The position numbers were made by a program, and so were the translations under genes. Positions 60,688 to 64,000 of a stretch of 64,000 bases of DNA are shown here, one piece after another. This DNA is from CG2-30-36-16 sp964372115. Its GTDB lineage: Bacteria; Bacteroidota; Ignavibacteria; Ignavibacteriales; Ignavibacteriaceae. Below the pieces are notes generated by a model, which searched no databases, was not told the DNA's origin, and worked only from the letters and a program-made list of their open reading frames with translations. Location: contig CAYJPN010000006.1 of the NCBI GenBank assembly GCA_964372115.1, forward strand, positions 1 through 64,000. The letters are read 5' to 3'. The first letter of the stretch is position 1; each line of letters begins with the position of its first letter.

Positions 60688-62418
60688 ATGAGAAACATGA
60701 AAATCATAGAAATTCTAATTATTAGTTTAATGGCCGCTCAAAACATCATTGGACAAAATCAGCTATTTAGTAACGATAAACTAAAGCAAATAGATAGTAT
60801 CTATTCTAGTCTAAATAATCCTAAAATTGAAGGGGGATTTGCTATTGCGATAATTGAAAATGGCAACATCATTTATAAGAAAGCATTTGGATTTGCCGAT
60901 GTTGAAAATGATGTTCCTTTTACAACTTCAACAGTTTGTGATTATGCATCAATTGCAAAGCAGTTAACCGGGTTTGCAGTTGCAAAATTAATTTCGGAAG
61001 GATTATTATCTCTTGAAGACGATATAAGAAAATATTTACCGGAGATGCATGACTTTGGGACGCCTATAAAAATAAAACACCTATTAGGGCATACTAGTGG
61101 TCTTCGGGATTGGGTTCCTCTTATCAAACTGGCAGGACATGATAAAGGTGATGTGATTAAAGATTCCTACTTGATGAAATTAATAAGCAATCAAAAGGAA
61201 TTGAATTTCAATCCCGGTGAACAACATGTCTATTCAAACACAGGATATTTTTTATTAGCTCATATTGTTTCTAATATTACCGGGATGCCATTTAAAGATT
61301 GGATTGAGAAAACTATATTTATTCCGTTAGGAATGAAATCCACTCAAATTTTTGATGACCCAACCAAAATTGTTATGAATAGAGCATCTTCCTATGAAGA
61401 AGATAATGAAGGGATTTATAAAAACAGAGCAAATAATTTAGCAGCTATTGGAGCAAGTTCGCTGTTCGCATCAATTGATGATATGGCAAAGTGGGCGATA
61501 AATTTTCAGTCAAAAAGTGTTGGTGACGAAAATTTGTTTGCACTAATGCAAAGCCCAACATATTTGAATAACGGAACTGAGATTCCCTATAACTTTGGCC
61601 TTGAAAAAGGTGAATGGCATGGATACAAAACTATTTCTCACGGCGGTTCATGGGGAGGATTTTTAAGTCAAATTACTTTTTTCCCAGAACAAAATATATC
61701 TACAGTGTTTATTACCAACAGAGATCCGTCGCAAGTTTATGTTGATGAAGATGTCAATCATATTCTATTCAATACAAAACATGAAGAGGAAAATGAATCT
61801 TCAGTTTTAGTTAATGAAGATAAGACTGAAATAGATGTATCCAAAAGTATTCTCGAGAATTATGTTGGCGACTATGTTTACAAGATTGATAATGCAGATA
61901 GGCTTTACTATTTTGCTAAAGTTAAAATTACACCCGATAACTTTGTGCTCCATACTTGGCCTTTGGCTTCAAACAACCGTCTCTATGCTGAAAACGAAAA
62001 AAGTTTTTTTGTTGTCGGAGCGGACAATTATTACGAATTCATCTGCGATGTGAATGGCAAGAGCAAAGCAGTTAAAGCAAATATTGAAGGCAAAGAATAT
62101 TTGTTCAAAAAAATTACGCCTTTCATTCAGAATAAAGAGAAGATTAAGGATTTAATCGGCAGTTATTATTCTGAAGAAATAAATACAATATATTTTGTAA
62201 ATATAAAAGAGGATAGATTAGTGGTCCAAAGTTTACTTAATGAAGATGTGCCCCTTTCTTCAGTTGAAAACGATCTATACGTTTCAAGTAAGTATTGGTT
62301 AAGAGAAGTAAAATTTATAAGAGGAACTGCTAACAAAGTTGATGGCTTTTTAATCCAAACCGATAATGGAAACATCACAAAAAATCTAAAATTTAATAAA
62401 GTGAGCAATGGTTTATGA
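60688..62418 (+). CDS. Secreted serine hydrolase, class C beta-lactamase fold (3)
   Basis: A 576-residue exported protein. Catalytic S88-I-A-K91 and Y-S-N (V-Y-S-N-T-G-Y) are present, with H-G-G-S-W-G-G near residue 320. The C-terminal 200 residues add a beta-rich domain found in longer members of this family. It is less similar to the other two hydrolases than they are to each other. Its stop overlaps the start of the CocE-type gene (ATGA), so the two are coupled. Confidence 0.88.
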   Translation: MRNMKIIEILIISLMAAQNIIGQNQLFSNDKLKQIDSIYSSLNNPKIEGGFAIAIIENGNIIYKKAFGFADVENDVPFTTSTVCDYASIAKQLTGFAVAKLISEGLLSLEDDIRKYLPEMHDFGTPIKIKHLLGHTSGLRDWVPLIKLAGHDKGDVIKDSYLMKLISNQKELNFNPGEQHVYSNTGYFLLAHIVSNITGMPFKDWIEKTIFIPLGMKSTQIFDDPTKIVMNRASSYEEDNEGIYKNRANNLAAIGASSLFASIDDMAKWAINFQSKSVGDENLFALMQSPTYLNNGTEIPYNFGLEKGEWHGYKTISHGGSWGGFLSQITFFPEQNISTVFITNRDPSQVYVDEDVNHILFNTKHEEENESSVLVNEDKTEIDVSKSILENYVGDYVYKIDNADRLYYFAKVKITPDNFVLHTWPLASNNRLYAENEKSFFVVGADNYYEFICDVNGKSKAVKANIEGKEYLFKKITPFIQNKEKIKDLIGSYYSEEINTIYFVNIKEDRLVVQSLLNEDVPLSSVENDLYVSSKYWLREVKFIRGTANKVDGFLIQTDNGNITKNLKFNKVSNGL

Positions 62419-64000
62419 AAAAAAATCTATCAGGATTTATACTTGTAAGCTTATTCTTTTTAATATCAATTTCAGTTCAAGCCCAAGGTAAGATAAAAAT
62501 ATCTCAAGTACTGATCGAAAATATCTCCAAGGATGGACTTGACTCGGCAATTCAAAAATACCAACAGATCAAGAGTGATACAGCTAAGTATTTTATCTCT
62601 GGGGGTGAATTACTTAATGTCGGCAAAAAATTAATTACAGAAAATAAATTCAAAGAAGCGTTAAGTATTTTCGATTTGACTACAAATGAATATCCCAAAT
62701 CATATTGGGTTTTCTATCAATCAGGTAGGGCTTATATGACTGCCGGTCAATTTGATACTGCTATTGAGAAATTTAAGAAATCGAATGAACTGAAAGATTG
62801 GTTTGTTACGCAAAGGTTTATTTATACATTACAAAACTATACTAAGGTGGTTGTTGATGTTCCAATGAGGGATGGAATAAAACTGAAAACAATTATCTAT
62901 TCTCCAATAAGCTCAACGGAAAAACATCCTTTTCTTGTTGTAAGATCTCCTTATGGAATTGGACCATATGAACCAAATGTTTTTAGAAGTTTACTCGGTT
63001 CAATATGGTCGATTGAAACAGAGGGATATATTTTTGTCTATCAGGATGTCCGCGGTAAAAGAATGTCCGAAGGAGAATTTGTTGAAATACGCCCATTCAT
63101 TCCAAACAAAACATCTAATAATGATGTTGATGAAAGCACAGATGCATATGATACTTTCGAGTGGTTATTAAAAAATGTATCAAATAATAACGGCAAAATT
63201 GGAATGTGGGGCGGTTCATATCATGCAATCTATAGTTTAATGGCATTGCTATCGAAACATCCCGCATTAGTTGCAGTTGCTTCCGAAGCACCCATTACTG
63301 ATTGGTTTGAGGGAGATGACTTTCACCGCAACGGCGCATTTCATTTATTACAGGCTATTGACTTTTTCAGAACTAATGGAGTGCAACGTTCAAATCTGAT
63401 TTCCGATTCTCCTGAAAGCATATTGGACTATCCATCCCCCGACCTCTATTCCTTTTTCTTAAATGTCGGTCCTCTTAAAAACTGGAATGAAAAATATTTT
63501 AATGACAAACTTCCCTTCTGGAATGAAATGATGTCTCACGGTAATTATGATGTGTTTTGGCAAGCGAGGAATATTCGTCCATATTTGAAAAATATCAAAA
63601 CTCACGTCTTGAATGTCGGCGGCTGGTACGATGCCGAAAATCTTTTTGGAACTTTGAACTCTTACAAAGAAATTGAAAAGAATAAATCAAATAATAACTC
63701 ACTAATAATGGGTCCATGGTTTCATACAGATTGGATCCCTTATGGAGAAGAAAGATATTCCGAAATACTCGTCAACAAAAAATCCACCGGACAGTTCTAT
63801 GAAGATTCTGTTATAATCCCTTTTCTCAATTATCATTTGAAAGGGAAAGGACAATTCAATTTTCCTGAAGCTCTTGTGTACGATGTGGGAAAGTTGAACT
63901 GGCAGCAATTTCAATCATGGCCTTCCCAAAACACGAATGAGAAAAAATTCTATTTTTCAAAAGACAATGTTTTATCTGAAGAAAAAAGTAAGGAACAAAA
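62415..64000 (+). CDS. Secreted CocE/NonD-type hydrolase with N-terminal TPR region (cut by window edge)
   Basis: The reading frame starts at the ATG at 62415 (signal peptide M-K-K-N-L-S-G-F, ending Q-A-Q-G) and stays open to the right edge; the C-terminus is missing. After TPR-like helices (about 50-130) comes an X-Pro dipeptidyl-peptidase S15/CocE-type alpha/beta hydrolase domain. It has V-P-M-R-D-G-I-K-L, Q-D-V-R-G-K-R-M-S-E-G-E-F, nucleophile motif G-M-W-G-G-S-Y-H, acid region N-V-G-G-W-Y-D and M-G-P-W-F-H-T-D for the histidine. The usual motif is G-x-S-Y-x-G; here G-G-S-Y-H-A keeps the serine. It probably cleaves acyl or peptide bonds outside the cell. Confidence 0.87.
   Translation, partial: MKKNLSGFILVSLFFLISISVQAQGKIKISQVLIENISKDGLDSAIQKYQQIKSDTAKYFISGGELLNVGKKLITENKFKEALSIFDLTTNEYPKSYWVFYQSGRAYMTAGQFDTAIEKFKKSNELKDWFVTQRFIYTLQNYTKVVVDVPMRDGIKLKTIIYSPISSTEKHPFLVVRSPYGIGPYEPNVFRSLLGSIWSIETEGYIFVYQDVRGKRMSEGEFVEIRPFIPNKTSNNDVDESTDAYDTFEWLLKNVSNNNGKIGMWGGSYHAIYSLMALLSKHPALVAVASEAPITDWFEGDDFHRNGAFHLLQAIDFFRTNGVQRSNLISDSPESILDYPSPDLYSFFLNVGPLKNWNEKYFNDKLPFWNEMMSHGNYDVFWQARNIRPYLKNIKTHVLNVGGWYDAENLFGTLNSYKEIEKNKSNNNSLIMGPWFHTDWIPYGEERYSEILVNKKSTGQFYEDSVIIPFLNYHLKGKGQFNFPEALVYDVGKLNWQQFQSWPSQNTNEKKFYFSKDNVLSEEKSKEQ

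Noticed and set aside
41326..62418. The three beta-lactamase-fold proteins as antibiotic resistance genes
   Set aside because: Their S-x-x-K and Y-S-N motifs also define a large esterase/peptidase family; signal peptides and neighbours fit a general hydrolase role.

Overview
The window looks like a chromosome segment of an Ignavibacteria-type bacterium (Bacteroidota/Chlorobi group). The DNA is AT-rich. Six proteins, one of them broken by a stop codon, end in the type IX secretion sorting domain with the N-Y/F-P-N-P-F-N motif and a final K-M-x-L-x-K/R. There is a ferredoxin-dependent 2-oxoacid oxidoreductase set, large MacB/FtsX-type permeases and LytS/LytTR regulators. The assignment rests on motifs only; there is no rRNA or other taxonomic marker gene here.

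Left end (1-5.6 kb): an integron integrase of the IntI type lies on the minus strand. Downstream of it, in the same orientation, is one compact gene bounded by GTTATATGC and its exact complement GCATATAAC. This is the layout expected of a gene cassette in an integron with an inverted integrase; the array would continue past the left edge. Upstream of the integrase is a repeat-rich non-coding stretch, then a secreted NAGPA-type glycosidase and an IS4-type transposase relic.

5.9-15.7 kb: a PQQ-propeller lipoprotein, a T9SS cargo gene broken by one in-frame TAA, carA-carB preceded by a leader terminator that may be an attenuator, a Kelch-repeat T9SS protein, and an IS5-type relic next to a pair of terminal inverted repeats.

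15.7-22.8 kb: a signalling and transport module (SpoIIE-type PP2C phosphatase, PstS-like small periplasmic protein and porin, with a divergent STAS protein), then korDABC with a small Cys-containing helical protein.

22.8-38.1 kb: a histidine kinase and NtrC-type sigma-54 activator, divergent from an operon of one HlyD-type adaptor, two MacB-type ATPases and four MacB/FtsX permeases. A candidate sigma-54 -24 element and palindromes sit in the divergent gap. A 14-codon relic of a third ATPase gene lies inside the operon.

38.1-64 kb: an accessory region of secreted hydrolases (S41 peptidase, three beta-lactamase-fold serine hydrolases, trypsin-like protease, alpha/beta esterase, CocE-type hydrolase, metallo-beta-lactamase-fold protein) mixed with beta-propeller/PD40 and T9SS proteins. 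It also holds a membrane AraC regulator and two LytS/LytTR pairs. Two promoter regions carry LytTR-like direct repeats exactly 21 bp apart, which suggests local control. Two further genes here are decayed.
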